Shown here piece after piece: positions 45,432 through 56,424 of a stretch of DNA of 64,000 bases (the first letter of the stretch is position 1; the number at the start of each line of letters is the position of its first letter). The notes beneath the pieces are model-generated. The model had not been told where the DNA came from. It did not search any database and saw nothing but the letters and a program-made list of their open reading frames with translations. This stretch comes from Thysanoteuthis rhombus (Eukaryota > Mollusca > Cephalopoda > Oegopsida > Thysanoteuthidae). Both the position numbers and the translations under genes were made by a program. Where the stretch lies: assembly GCA_963457665.1 (NCBI GenBank), contig OY735218.1:50925681-50989680 (forward strand), written 5' to 3'.

Positions 45432-46500
45432 GTCTTTAAACGTCCGTCGTTGGACATAGACCTTCCCCAGGATTTGCTACACTTCTCTTTCATGGGTGTC
45501 GCGGAGCCAGTACTTCCTGAACCTGTCTAGCTCGTCTCTCCATCTAATATTCTGCCGGCATCGGTTGCTTATGTGATCTCAGGGGATTCATGTTATGAGT
45601 CGTGATGTCCATTGTTTGTCTGCCATTCTTGCAACATGGCCAGCCCACCGCTATTTGAGATTTTTAATGGATTCTATGATATCCCGGACTCTAGTCTTTT
45701 CTCGGATGTACTGTGCCGTCTTGTAGTCTCTCCATGTGAGGCTCAGCATTATTCTTTCATGTGCACGTTGCATGGTTCTCAATTTACGGGTCAGTCTCTT
45801 GGTTAGGTTCCATGTTTCAGCTCCATAAGTGACTATCGGGAGGATGCATTGGTTATACACCTTTCTCTTTAGGATTAATGGGATCTTTTTTTTTTTTTTT
45901 TTGAAGGTTGAGCTAGCCCTGCCAAAGGCTTGCCATCAGATACTCACCGTCTATTTAAATTCCTTTACTGTCCCAGTCTAGTCTCCTGAAGATCTTCTCG
46001 AGGCAGGCTTTGAAGAGTTCAGGCGAGCAGGTATCACCTTGTCTTACTCCTTTCTGGAGCTGAAAGGGGTCCGAGTCTTTATGTTACCTGATAAAGGAGC
46101 TGCTGTGATTGTATATGTGTTTCGACACTTCAACATATACTGGATCTACACCTTGTTGACTGATGGCCTCCATGACCTTAGGGATTTCTACTGAATCGAA
46201 CGCTTTTTTGAAGTCGATAAATGCTACGGTGTGTGGTAGTTCATACTCAGCTGCTTTTTCTTTCAGCTGATTTATCGAATGCCGGTGGTCCATGGTCGAG
46301 TAGCTTCTCCTAAAGCCAGCTTGTTCACGTGGCTGGTTTTCATCTAGTGTTTTCGAGATTCGGTTGGTTATGATCTTTGTGAAAAGTTTATATACACAAT
46401 TGAGTAGGCTTATAGGCCTGTAGTTGTTGAGGTCTTTCGGGTTTCCTTGCTTATATAAAAGCATTATGATAGCAGTGTTCCAATCGTCTGAGACTTTACT
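45388..46500 (-). pseudogene. RTE-type retrotransposon copy, reverse transcriptase lacking the ADD-box region
   Basis: This is the longest copy in the window. On the minus strand, SDDWNTAIIMLL leads into a 126-residue frame (46464-46084) with NNYRPISLL (residues 13-21), QAGFR (48-52) and AFIDFKKAFDSV (81-92; motif A, catalytic Asp at 84). After one stop, LQKGVRQGDTCSPELF (motif B) follows, and then the text jumps at about 45950 from IDGEYL to WQAFGRASSTF. The segment that should hold the catalytic [FY]ADD box is deleted. The remainder matches the other copies (VYNQCILPIVTYGAETWNLT, RTMQRAHERIMLSLTWRDYK) and ends in (GAT)n. Family: RTE-clade-like non-LTR element. It is dead from the deletion, stops and a truncated 5' end with no endonuclease domain. 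Confidence 0.85.
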
Positions 46501-46504
46501 CTGT

Positions 46505-48165
46505 GTTTTTTCTCATTGTTTGTGATACTCTCCACCATATTCCTCAATTGCTTGCTCACTCATCTAACTCTGTATTGCTTGATTGTAACGTCCCCTGCCC
46601 TCAAAACTTCAATCAAAATATTTGTACAATAATATTGATAAAAAAAAAACAATAAAAGTTGACAAACATAGCAATATTTCATTTTACTTTCCAGTTTTTA
46701 ATTTCCCCGTCTTGGGCATAATTTAGATCCTACCGTTTCTTCTTTTTTTTCCTCAGAAAATTAAAACTAATTCAAAATCTCAAGAGATCTTTTGAAACAC
46801 GTTAAATTTGTTCACGGTAAAACATTATTTCATTAAGGGTGAAACTGTGAAGTGTGTCGTCTGCTGAAATGCACTCGTTTCAACAGCCCAAACTGGTCTT
46901 TTACCTCGAATAAACATGTCTCCATTCTTACCGCATGTTGCCTCACCTACGCGCACACTCAGCTTAAAAGTGATTGTGTTCTGCTATACATGGTTTAATT
47001 AAGTCGTATGTACTTCCCTTTTTTTCTATTGATACGACAGAATTTACGACCAACCTTTGAAATCTACTTGAAACTTAATCTGGTTCTGTTTTTTCATACA
47101 ATATATTTAATGCCAGGTTGTAACTTCAGTCTGTATTTTCTTTCAATTTCTTAATCCATATCTCCAAGCGAAACAGCTTTCCAAACAATTGTTCAATTCT
47201 GACAATATCATTACACTAGTCATCTTGCCAGAATCCCTTAAACACCAAATTTGACTCATTTCTTGACAAATATTTAACCCCAGGTAGAAAATTACATTAA
47301 ATGATAAATTTCACGTTGAAAACTAGAGTAAAAACTAAACGGTAGTCTGCATACTACAGTAGTACCCTATTGAGATTCCATATAGTGAGTGTCCGATTTA
47401 CATTAAAACAATATGTCAATTAATAATTTTTAATTAGCACTCTTTTTACTGAATTCAATCATCAATGCAATAGTTATCTTAAGTTTTATCAAATTTAAAG
47501 AAACAGTTGAGTTTCTGTAAATTTTCAAACTGCGTGTGTATCGAACATTCCAATTCTATTTTTACTGATTTTTCGTTCTGAAGTATTATAACTTCTAGTG
47601 AGAAATGAGACACTGACATCTCCGCTCCTTGGACGAAATTATTTTTTCTTTAAAGGATATTTTCTTTTTTTTTTTTATCCTCTTAAAAACTATGATTTTT
47701 TTTCTTAAATTGATTGAGCTTTTAAATGTGATTTTGGTCATATTTACTAAATTTGTTATTTTTTTTCAAAGTTCTGCGCGATAGTCTCGCAAGATCGTAA
47801 TACTGAAGCCTTAAACTGTCGATACTTGATGAATGAGGTCCTTACAAAATTGGAGAATTCCAACAAATAATTCATGGTAAAGTGAAATATGTCATTTGAG
47901 TAACAGTTGATTAGAAATGCTTGCTTGACCGCAATTTCATGTTAGCTGAAAGTTCTTTTAGAAATTTATGAAAAGCAGACATTTCATACTGATTTCACAA
48001 AAGTAAGAAAATGTACCGCACGACGTACACAGACGAAGCTTATTACAACTTTTTCAACTCGGAATGTTTGCATTCCTAACGTGGTCCAAGTTAGGAAATG
48101 CAGAAAGAGATTTTTCAAAAAAATCAAAAGATGCGTGGTCCATCCAATAAAGCTATCAATATCTA
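46505..48165. other. No gene seen
   Basis: Unique-looking AT-rich sequence upstream of the truncated RTE copy. No long open frame occurs. Confidence 0.4.
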
Positions 48166-48169
48166 CTTA

Positions 48170-48562
48170 TTAAGAGTCGTCTGCTTTCTTCATTTCCAGC
48201 TCAGGTGTGTGGTCCATGTGATAGACTGACTGGTATCTACTTTTTGAAGTGTCATTTGCTTCATTTTCTCTTTTCATTCTCTGATTGTCGTCCCGAAAAT
48301 ACATGAAGTAAAAACGTATCTCTAGCAGTGATTATTACTTTATTTCAATTAAGATGAATTGCTAGCTGTAATTGTTCATTTATTTCAATGAAAATGAATC
48401 CAAAGCATTAATTATTCATTTATTTCAATGAAAATGAATCCCTGACAGTAATTAATAATTTATTTCAATGGAAATAGATCCGTGGCAGTAATTATTAATT
48501 TATTTCAATGAAAATGAACCCTTGGCAGTAATTGATAATTCGTTTCAATGCAATTGAAGGAG
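48170..48562 (+). repeat. Six-copy 40-bp tandem repeat with related 5' flank
   Basis: From 48323 a 40-bp unit (GGCAGTAATTATTAATTTAT then TTCAATGAAAATGAATCC) is repeated six times with few indels. The first and last units are most diverged. The unit and part of the flank (GGTCCATG...CTTCATTT...CAGCTCA) reappear at 52100-52370. Confidence 0.85.
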
Positions 48563-48564
48563 TT

Positions 48565-49420
48565 ACAACGAAGTATTTGTCAATAGCTGCATTCGGAAGA
48601 ATTCAGACGACATTCGGATAAATAGTAATTGATAACTCTGTAGGAGAGACCACATATCTTGACTTTTACCGTTTACATTTATAATCAATTCCATCAAGTA
48701 ATTGAATCTTAGATGTTATAATCTTGAAACCTTTTAAAACTGTCCCATTTGTAAGAGCACAGAAACGGTCACCAGACATTAGTCGGTTTAATGAGCAGAT
48801 TTTTCGAATATGTTCATATTCAATTTTCGGTGCTTTCAACCCATTAGACCCTCAAACAATTCAGCATTTTGTTAATTTTCGAAAAAAAAAAATTAAAAGG
48901 ATATTCTATCTCGAAAGTAATTATAATGATAAACTGCACCCCTGCTTTCCGCCATAATGCAGTTGCACTATTTTTAACATTGGACTTTGCGTTGATCAGC
49001 TCAGGAGTGTGAAAACTTCAGGTCTGTCTGCCGAGACCCTATGTCAAAAATGACACAATTGAACCAAAGGGAAGATAATTCATGTGAATTATATCCCTGA
49101 AGAAATAGCATAAAACAAGTGTCAAGTTTAGCATTAAAGCTGTATCGTAAACAAAAAATCACTTGTAACACCTTGAGAATTATTTTTTTCTCCAAACTAA
49201 CAAATTTCCAGATGATTCAAAGGTTTTATGGATTGAAATCATCTAAAATAGTTAAAATCTTATAAAACAATCATGATGCCCTTGAAACCGAATCTTGATC
49301 AAATTATCGTAGTTTAAAGTTGATCAGAACTTGTAAGAACTTTTTTCAAAACTTGATGAAAAATGATAAGGAATTAGGACAATGCATTTTTCTCTATTTT
49401 CCAACTGAAACAAGGGGGAG
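48565..49420. other. No gene seen
   Basis: Unique-looking AT-rich sequence. Frames at 48724-48957 and 49001-49195 have no recognisable motif. Confidence 0.35.
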
Positions 49421-49421
49421 T

Positions 49422-49617
49422 CTTCATCAGCAGCAGCATTTCAACGTCCATCGTTGGATAAAGATTTTCCTTAAGATTCGCCCAACTTCTGGATCGTGGT
49501 CGTTGCGGAGCTAGGGCTTCCTGAACTTGTCTAGTCTGTCAGGCCATTCTATTTTTTGCTGGCCACTATTTCGCATATGATCTCTGGGGACCCACGATGT
49601 GAGTCGTGATATCCAGG
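49422..49617 (-). repeat. RTE-type retrotransposon 3' end fragment
   Basis: CTTCATCAGCAGCAGCATTT CAACGTCCATCGTTGGAT, CTTCCTGAACTTGTCTAG and CATATGATCTCTGGGGACCC are the reverse complement of the family's last 200 bp. Only the terminal 3' UTR and the final ORF codons remain. Its tail uses CTG/GAT trinucleotides. Confidence 0.8.
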
Positions 49618-49619
49618 TA

Positions 49620-49930
49620 CAATCTAATGTCATGTGCAACAAAAATGTTGAGCACTATGGCGCTACGATCAAAGTCTAAAATGCAGAGCTAAAGAAACTT
49701 GATCACTATTTCTACTCAGGGAGATTCTTCTGCTTACGTAGCTTAGCTTATTTATAACAAAAATAATAATCTTTAACGTTGCTTCCTGAAAGACTTTATT
49801 AAATGACTTTAACTCCTTATTTCTATGTAGGCTTTTTGAAAAATATCCCACTTTTACTCAAAATGTGTAGCAGAGGAGGAGATGGTGGTTGCTATATTCA
49901 CCCTATCCGTTTTTTATTCTCCTCTATTCT
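49620..49930. other. Spacer between two opposed RTE fragments
   Basis: About 310 bp with no match to the retrotransposon; unique-looking. Confidence 0.4.
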
Positions 49931-49931
49931 T

Positions 49932-50199
49932 CTTATAGGCCTGTAGTTGTTGAGATCTTTAGCTCAAATGGTTGTGGGCTGGCAATATTGCACGAATGGT
50001 AGAAAAACGATGGACATCACGACTCACGACATGGATCCCCCGAGATCACATGCAGAACTGAGGCTGGCAGAATTTTTGATGGAGAGACAAGATAGACATG
50101 TTCAGGAAGTACTGTCTCTGCAATACCCATGATTGAGAAGTGTGGCAAATCCTGGGGAAGGTCTATGTCCAACGACGGACGTTGAAAGACTGATGATGA
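49932..50199 (+). repeat. RTE-type retrotransposon with 5' inversion (candidate twin-priming product)
   Basis: 49962-50199 is the sense-strand 3' end (CAAATGGTTGTGGGCTGGCA, CGATGGACATCACGACTCAC, TTCAGGAAGTACTGTCTCTG, GAAAGACTGATGATGAG). Directly before it, 49932-49960 (TTATAGGCCTGTAGTTGTTG AG) is antisense reverse transcriptase sequence; the same text occurs on the minus-strand copy at 46408-46436. An inverted upstream piece joined to a sense 3' end with the middle missing is the usual product of twin priming in target-primed reverse transcription. Confidence 0.7.
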
Positions 50200-50212
50200 G
50201 TCTTTTTATCAA

Positions 50213-50500
50213 AGTCCTCTTCCGGTTTTTACCATGCTGTTCGAGAACACATTCTACACTGTCTGTTGCCAGCCTGCCACGACGCTGGACAAGAGGTTGA
50301 ACATCTCTGTTTGAATTCAGTCTCCTAGACTGGTAGCCAACCAAGACCACAGTCTGCCGTGCTATTAACCCTTGGAGGGATACGAGGCGGATTCCTACCT
50401 TTCGCCGGGGCATTAGTGTTAAATGAATGTAAACTGTCTCGTTCAGAGTTTGAACTCTTCCATTTTCTATGCAGCTAACCGCTAGGGCAGCCACAACACT
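50213..50500 (-). repeat. tRNA-derived SINE family 1
   Basis: Minus-strand GTTGTGGCTGCCCTAGCGGT TAGCTGCATAGAAAATGGAA then the B-box-like GAGTTCAAACTCTG, a CTAATGCC body block and the tail block GGTTGGCTACCAGTCTAGGA GACTGAATTC. It ends within about 15 bp of the (GAT)n tail of the RTE fragment, tail to tail. Most of the 205-codon frame at 50102-50719 is this SINE plus the (GA)n run next to it and is not a gene. Confidence 0.7.
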
Positions 50501-50657
50501 TCGAAAACCAGCACTTTGGGGTAAGTCTCGCCAAAGAATCAGATGCTGTATTAATATTCTACACTGGTCATACATTTTTATATTAATATATGATCTTGGC
50601 AACCCCTGCATACAATGCATCTCACTGCCGGTAAAATATTTCTTACATTTCACTGTG

Positions 50658-50658
<1 letters not shown>

Positions 50659-50713
<55 letters not shown>
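50659..50713. repeat. (CT)n microsatellite
   Basis: CT dinucleotides with two TTT interruptions. Confidence 0.95.
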
Positions 50714-50714
50714 G

Positions 50715-52095
50715 AACATGTCCCATCATGTTCGCTTTCAGCAACTCTTGCTCCTTTGCAACCCCTTTCTTTCTTTTCGTTATTTGTTCCGCCATTCATT
50801 TACCTAAACTCGCCAAATACCAGTTGGGTTAACCGTTGCTTCCCTCGCTTTCGATGTGTGCTGTGAGTTCTCCAAGCCTTCCTTCCTCATAATGTCCCAA
50901 CAATACAAACCGTCTCTTTCTGATTGTTTGTAACAGTTTCCCCTGTAGTTCCCACTCTCCTTAAAATTTCCTCATTTATCAAATGTTCCTCACATGTCAT
51001 TCTTTTCTTTGGTAAAACTACATATCGGTTATTTCAAGTATTTTCTTCATTTTTATCGGAATCGTCCAGCATTCACTGTTTTATAGGAGATCAGACTTTA
51101 CATAACTGCCCAGTATTTTTTTGTTTCTAATGTTATTTTTTCTAGGCGGCTACAAAGTCGGATTTTTGAGTTTATTTATGTATTTATTGTTCTTTTGTTT
51201 GTCTGGTTGCAAATCTTTTTACCTAAAAATCCGTTTTGGGGAGAGCTCAAGTTTTACGAATATCGTCAATGTTCTTGCGTAATTGAAAAAGCACAAGTTG
51301 TCAAATTTCTTCCTCTTTTTCATTTTTGTGTTTTGAATACTTTTACATTTCATTAGAAAAGTGATTTGTATTTGCGTTGCACCGAAAAGCATAAAACTTT
51401 ACTTGTCAAATATTGTTCGATTTAATCAAATAACTTATGCCTTAAAAACTCTTTACGAATGTTGGTATTGCGGCAATTTTTCTATTCAACAGAATTTTGA
51501 TTGAATTATGTGAGACAAAACCTAAAATCGTATTCTTCAGTAATAAAATGCACACTGTATACTCTTGGTTTATCTAGTAGATGATTTTTTTTTATAATGA
51601 AAGTTGGTATTATAAAAATAAGAAGCGAAAATGTTATTAACTTTGCGTATACATAGAAGGTAAATCTAGTTAACAAAGTAAAGATGAACTGTCTACCGGA
51701 ATACAAGTTAGGTTCAGGAATTTGCATAAAATAATTGAAAGTAGATGCGTTGAATGGTTTGGGGGGGGGGGGGCACCGGGCGTTTTAAAATTGGTTTTAT
51801 AAAATTGTAGACAAACAAGAATTTAAAATGTCATGACATCGGCTGCAATATTGATCAAGTATTTTCAATAAAGTTGAACGCAATGTATTTAATTCAAACC
51901 TTAACACTGTTATGTTTTTTTAATTTCTATTTACGTTTCACAACAGGAAAATAATAAAGTTTCGCGGCGCAGAAAAGCGGGTGGACGAGATTGTAATTTA
52001 TGACTCAATTTGCAAAAGGTAATAGCACAAATAATTACGAAAATCGTGAAAAAAAATAATTAGCAAAATAAAAAAAAACAACATTTGTTCGGTAC
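50715..52095. other. No gene seen; poly-G run
   Basis: Unique-looking sequence with an uninterrupted run of 13 G at 51761-51773. Frames at 50924-51130 and 51506-51727 have no recognisable motif. Confidence 0.4.
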
Positions 52096-52099
52096 ACGT

Positions 52100-52370
52100 C
52101 AGGATATGTGGTCCCTGAGAAAATCTGTTATTCCTTCCAGAGATCTCCTAATAGCTACTTCCTGGGGTATCGGCTGCTTCATTTCTCCAGCTCATATTCC
52201 GATGATTGTAATCTTAAATATCTATGGACTGAAAATAAATTCCAAGCAGTGGTTATTAATCTATTTTAAAGCAATCCAAGGAAATTAGTTCCAAGCTATA
52301 TTTATTAATTCATTTCGAAATATTTGAGGGTTGAAATAGAAATGAATCCTAAGCAGTAATTTGAACAGCC
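52100..52370 (+). repeat. Diverged relative of the 48.2-48.6 kb repeat
   Basis: TGTGGTCC, GGCTGCTTCATTTCTCCAGC TCA, then two degenerate 40-bp-type units (CCAAGCAGTGGTTATTAATC and CCAAGCTATATTTATTAATT C) match the flank and unit of the array at 48170-48562. The copy was not amplified to the same degree. Confidence 0.5.
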
Positions 52371-52374
52371 CTAG

Positions 52375-53570
52375 CCATCAAAAATAGCGAACAGTACTAT
52401 CCTTTTTCATATGTGCTTGCATTCGCTTCATTGCGTGTATCCCAGTTCTCATGGCCATACCGTTTTGTCTATTGCCTTGAAAATTAGCATTAGTGCTTCA
52501 CTAGAAATCATTTGATTTTTTTTAAATTCATTTTTGGAAAAACAGCCAATTCGACTTTTGGGGTTTCCTTATTGTAACAGACGTGATAATATCTACATTC
52601 TCGAAAATCTAGATCTTTTTTTCTCTATTATAGTGGATTATGACACTGATGCCCTGAATATAATTTATTTTGACCAGATTTCTTTTTCGGTTGATTTCTC
52701 TTTACTTATCATAAGCTGTCCAAGCATAGAAATGAAATGAGATAGTGCATGATGATTCGCTAGGAAGCATTTGGTATCCATAAAAGCGCACTGAAAAGCA
52801 AATTACCAATACGCCCAGAACGGAAAGTAAATAATCAATGCATAATACCACGTTGATAACTAAACCTGGAAACTTACAAAACCTCTTAGGAACCAACCCA
52901 GAATGGCACAGAGGGCATGAGGAGGAGAAATGATCGGAATAATTCTTAGTGATAGGAAAATATCTACATAGATCCAAAAGATGACCAGGGTAAGGATATT
53001 TCACAGAGATGGGCAGGGCACATAGCTAGAACAAAAAAAGGACAACTGGTGGAGAGAAAGGCTAATCGATTGGTGACTGTGGGACAGTGAATCTTAAATT
53101 GTGTTGTTCGATCAATACGAATTTTGCTAGCCTTATTAAAAATTCCCAAAAGCTTATTTTTTCTTTTGGTCGATTGAATTCCTTGTTTGTATTGTCATCA
53201 CAGCGTTTCGGTCGATCTTTTGAGGAAAGAAAAAGGAAAAGATCACCTGAATCCAATGTTGTTGCGTGGTTACCATAGGTAATAATTTGTTTACCACCAT
53301 CACATTGGGATAGTACGCGTGAAGAAGGCCGTAAAATGAATTGGTTGAAACTTCGAGTTAACGACACTTAAAACAAAGAGGGGTCTAATCGTCCGAAGAC
53401 TCTTTGAATTTAGCGGTAATGACCCATCACTAAACTATAAACAATATTTTATTAAATCTGTGTTCTACTTATATTTTAATAGTTAAAATGGATTTTAAAA
53501 ATTCAATCTACGTTCAGTATTTAATACTTCTTTTTACAGGCTATCGTGGATGTAGTTCAAGAGTGATCTC
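52375..53570. other. No gene seen
   Basis: Unique-looking. The overlapping frames at 52702-53004, 52964-53149, 53062-53367 and 53087-53278 lie on both strands and mutually shadow each other. I recognise no domain in any of them. Confidence 0.4.
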
Positions 53571-53604
53571 ATATGAGACATAGACCTCATTTAATGGGGA
53601 TTTG

Positions 53605-53715
53605 GTTACCTTAGCTTAGCTAAACTTAGACTAAAACCCTTTGATAATCGAACTCACTCCAATGTAATATCTTCGCTTGCTCTTGGTTAGAGGTATGCTG
53701 GGCTGGATAGAATGC
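53605..53715 (-). repeat. tRNA-derived SINE family 2, remnant
   Basis: Minus-strand GAGTTCGATTATCAAAG (B-box-like) is followed about 15 bp later by TCTAAGTTTAGCTAAGCTAA GG, the family tail. The head is diverged and the GTGTCAAACT block is eroded. Confidence 0.4.
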
Positions 53716-53874
53716 AATTGATTCTAACTGTGAAATGGAGAATACGCACCTTATGATATGATGTTAGATATAACCCAACGATAGAGCGCCCAAGTCCAAG
53801 TCTAATGGTGCGTGAATAAGACGTGCTCGCGGCCAGGAGAATGAGATAAATTATGAGAACTGTGATTTGGGTAA

Positions 53875-54140
53875 TTTGCTAACTTTCTCTTGATAAGAGT
53901 ACTTGGAATCATTTTTTGGTACAGAAAGATTTTTCAATACATTTTGGTAAAACGGAATATAAGTGAGAACCGTCCTGTTGTATGTCATGCTATAGAAACG
54001 ATGTAAACATGGGCGCAGCCCAGTCACATTTGGCATACATGTTCAATAAACCCAGGGGAATGTTACATAGGTTTTGCATTTTTCGTATTTTAGGGGTCTG
54101 CGTCTCATCTCAACTGATAACAATGATCTGGTTTCGAGTG
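53875..54140 (+). repeat. Dispersed repeat family E, copy 1
   Basis: TGGAATCATTTTTTGGTACAG, TTTTTCAATACATTTTGGTA, ATATAAGTGAGAACCGTC, TATGTCATGCTATAG, CACATTTGGCATACATGTTC AATA and AGGGGTCTGCGTCTCATCTC are repeated in order at 56425-56715. About 270 bp, same strand, non-coding, unclassified. Confidence 0.8.
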
Positions 54141-54149
54141 AACTCAAAA

Positions 54150-54545
54150 AATCTTTTCAATTTTTCAAAATTCAATTATTGATTGATTTTTACTGGCAGG
54201 CATGACCCTATGGAAAGTCTTTGGTCAAAATGAGTACGGGCAGAGGTTTTAATTCGTCCGAAATTTTACGCAGATTTAAATAAAAAATGCTATCTTTCAA
54301 ATTAAAAGTCTTTTTTATCAATCGATAATACATAGGAGGTTCATTCCAAACAACAAGTTACCTAGGAGAAATATTGTTTTCTGCCTTTTCTTGGCAGCAA
54401 AAATATCAATTTCCCGAATTGTTCCCACAGTTTTGCTCAAATTTAGCATATAGTTCTCTTCTGTCCCTCCTCGTGCAACTATGAAGGTAGGTGCATAGAT
54501 TCCAACCTCAATACTGAATTTAATGAATCATTTTTAAAGATCGTG
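54150..54545. other. No gene seen
   Basis: Unique-looking sequence between repeat family E and an RTE fragment. Confidence 0.4.
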
Positions 54546-54548
54546 TAA

Positions 54549-55147
54549 ACCATGGAAACCTAAAGAAATTAAACCACTATGACTATCTCGGACAACGAAT
54601 CTCCATTAAATTTTCAAAAAAAAGACGAAATCAAGCAACGAATCATTCTAAGCTGGCATGTCTTTGGTAGAGCAGGCTCGACCTTCCAAGACAAGAGAAT
54701 ACCATTAGTCCTCAAAGGAAGTGTGTACAACCAGTGCATCCTCTCAATAGTCACCTGTGGATATGAAACATGGAGCTTAACCAAAAGATGGACCCTCACA
54801 CTGAGAACCATGCGACGTGCAAATGAGAGAGTTATGCTCAAAATTATTCGGAGCGATCACAAGACAGCACATTATATCAGAGGAAGAAAAAGAAATAGCC
54901 TAGAATATCATAGAATCTATCAGAGAACTCAAATTGTAATGGGCTGGTCATGTAGCAAGAATGGCAGATAGCCGCAGGATATCACGACCCACAACATGGA
55001 TACCTTTAGACCATTTGTCAAATCGTATCAAGCAAAAATTTGGTGTGATGAACTAATTCAGAAAGTACTGGCTCCGTGACACTCTTGATAGGGAGATCAA
55101 GCGAATCCAACAATGGACGCTAAAAGGCTGCTGCTGATGACGATGAA
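54549..55147 (+). repeat. RTE-type retrotransposon 3' fragment
   Basis: The reading runs from KPLWLSRTTNLH-type out-of-frame text into KDEIKQRIILSWHVFGRAGS TF, then VYNQCILSIVTCGYETWSLT, KRWTLTLRTMRRANERVMLK and VMGWSCSKNGR. A 130-codon frame (54579-54971) survives. The 3' end is GCTGCTGCTGATGACGATGA. The RT core is missing. It is more diverged in the RDHKTAHYI segment than the 40.1 or 45.7 kb copies. Confidence 0.8.
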
Positions 55148-55149
55148 TC

Positions 55150-55910
55150 ATTTCGCTTTTCAATTTTTCATTCTTTTCTTATGAAACCTTCTTATTAACC
55201 TCCTTTAATTGATTTGTCTTTTTTCCCTTCGAACTTTGTAATCTACTAATGGAAACTTATTTTCTTAAAAGCCATGCCAATGAGATTACTTAATAATCTC
55301 AATCACCTCTAAGTGGATCAATGATTTAATAAATAGTGCAAGATGTCCTTCTTGGGTTTTTTTTCTTCTTGAAGTAATCCTTCAGCTCTGATGTTTTTGG
55401 TCTCCCCATTTAACATGATGAGATGTTTATATGTTATTGGGTTTAATGTCAAAAAAAGATTTATTCGAATAATTCATAGGATTTTAATTAGTTGCTGTAC
55501 TATTATGGGTAGTTTTCCTATACGAATGAATATTCCCCACAGTATTGTTTCTCTGGACCTATCTGAAAATCATATCGATTTTTCTTTTTCTCCTTTGGTT
55601 TGTTTTTTCTGAAAAATTCCCATCAACCTCAATCAAATTTGAGAATAACCAATCAGTATTTGTCAAATTGAACAGTTCAAAAAGGAATATGGATGACTAC
55701 ACCTTTAGACTGGTCACACAAAAGCGAGTATATCAATTCTGTTTGCATTTTATTTATCTAAAAAGTAATTTAGAAGTTAGGTAAAACTTGTTTCATTTAA
55801 AAACAATTCCAGGCAAGGAGAATGATTAAAAACTCCTGAAAAAAAAGAACCAAACAAACAATTTGATTCATTCAAATACAAACAAACAGAATAGAAATGT
55901 ACCATTCAGA
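55150..55910. other. No gene seen
   Basis: AT-rich. Overlapping frames at 55391-55612 and 55545-55784 have no recognisable motif. Confidence 0.4.
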
Positions 55911-56020
55911 AAAAACAATTTATTCTAATTGTAAAACAATTTGATATAATTGTACGACAATCTAATTTAATTGTAAAATAATTTGATTTAATTGGGGAGC
56001 AATTTGATTCATTTCATTTG
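55911..56020 (+). repeat. 21-bp tandem repeat, about five units
   Basis: The unit AAAACAATTTGATATAATTG T is repeated with an even 21-bp step (AACAATTTATTCTAATTGT, ACGACAATCTAATTTAATTG, AAAATAATTTGATTTAATTG, GGAGCAATTTGATTCATTTC). The near-two-turn helical phasing of AATT blocks is notable. Confidence 0.85.
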
Positions 56021-56044
56021 AAGAGCAATCGACCATGGTCAAGT

Positions 56045-56110
56045 TTGACACAAGGCCACAATAGTTGAGCACCCAGTAAGAACATTTAATCAATTAGGGA
56101 ATACTCTGCG
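56045..56110 (-). repeat. SINE family 2 tail fragment
   Basis: Minus-strand CAACTATTGTGGCCTTGTGT CAAACTTGACC resembles the CTACTGTAATCTTGTGTCAA ACTGAAC tail at 25.3 kb. The tRNA-like head is absent or unrecognisable. Confidence 0.35.
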
Positions 56111-56205
56111 AGAGTAGCTTGGTAACCATCGATTTACAACAAATGCATATAAGCGATATTTTACTAAAATCAGGTAAATTCGCCAAGAGGCCAAATAAGG
56201 CTTAG

Positions 56206-56207
56206 CG

Positions 56208-56239
<32 letters not shown>

Positions 56240-56249
56240 AGTGTGTGTT
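56206..56249. repeat. (GT)n microsatellite
   Basis: GT dinucleotides with one C and one A interruption. Confidence 0.95.
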
Positions 56250-56424
56250 GCACCAATATTTCAAGCATTGGAATGCCAGTCTCCTTGAAAATTCATTTTG
56301 TTTCGCTTTTACCTGGGCTCTAACGACGACCACGGACACTAATGAAAAAAAACAATTATCGACACCAAGTACGCCTACCTGCTGCTAGACATTTGTTATA
56401 CCTGTTATATGGGTATTGTGTAAA

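Noticed and set aside
50102..50719. 205-codon minus-strand frame, the longest in the window
   Set aside because: Its start is an Arg/Glu translation of a (GA)n run and the remainder is a SINE plus the 3' end of an RTE copy.
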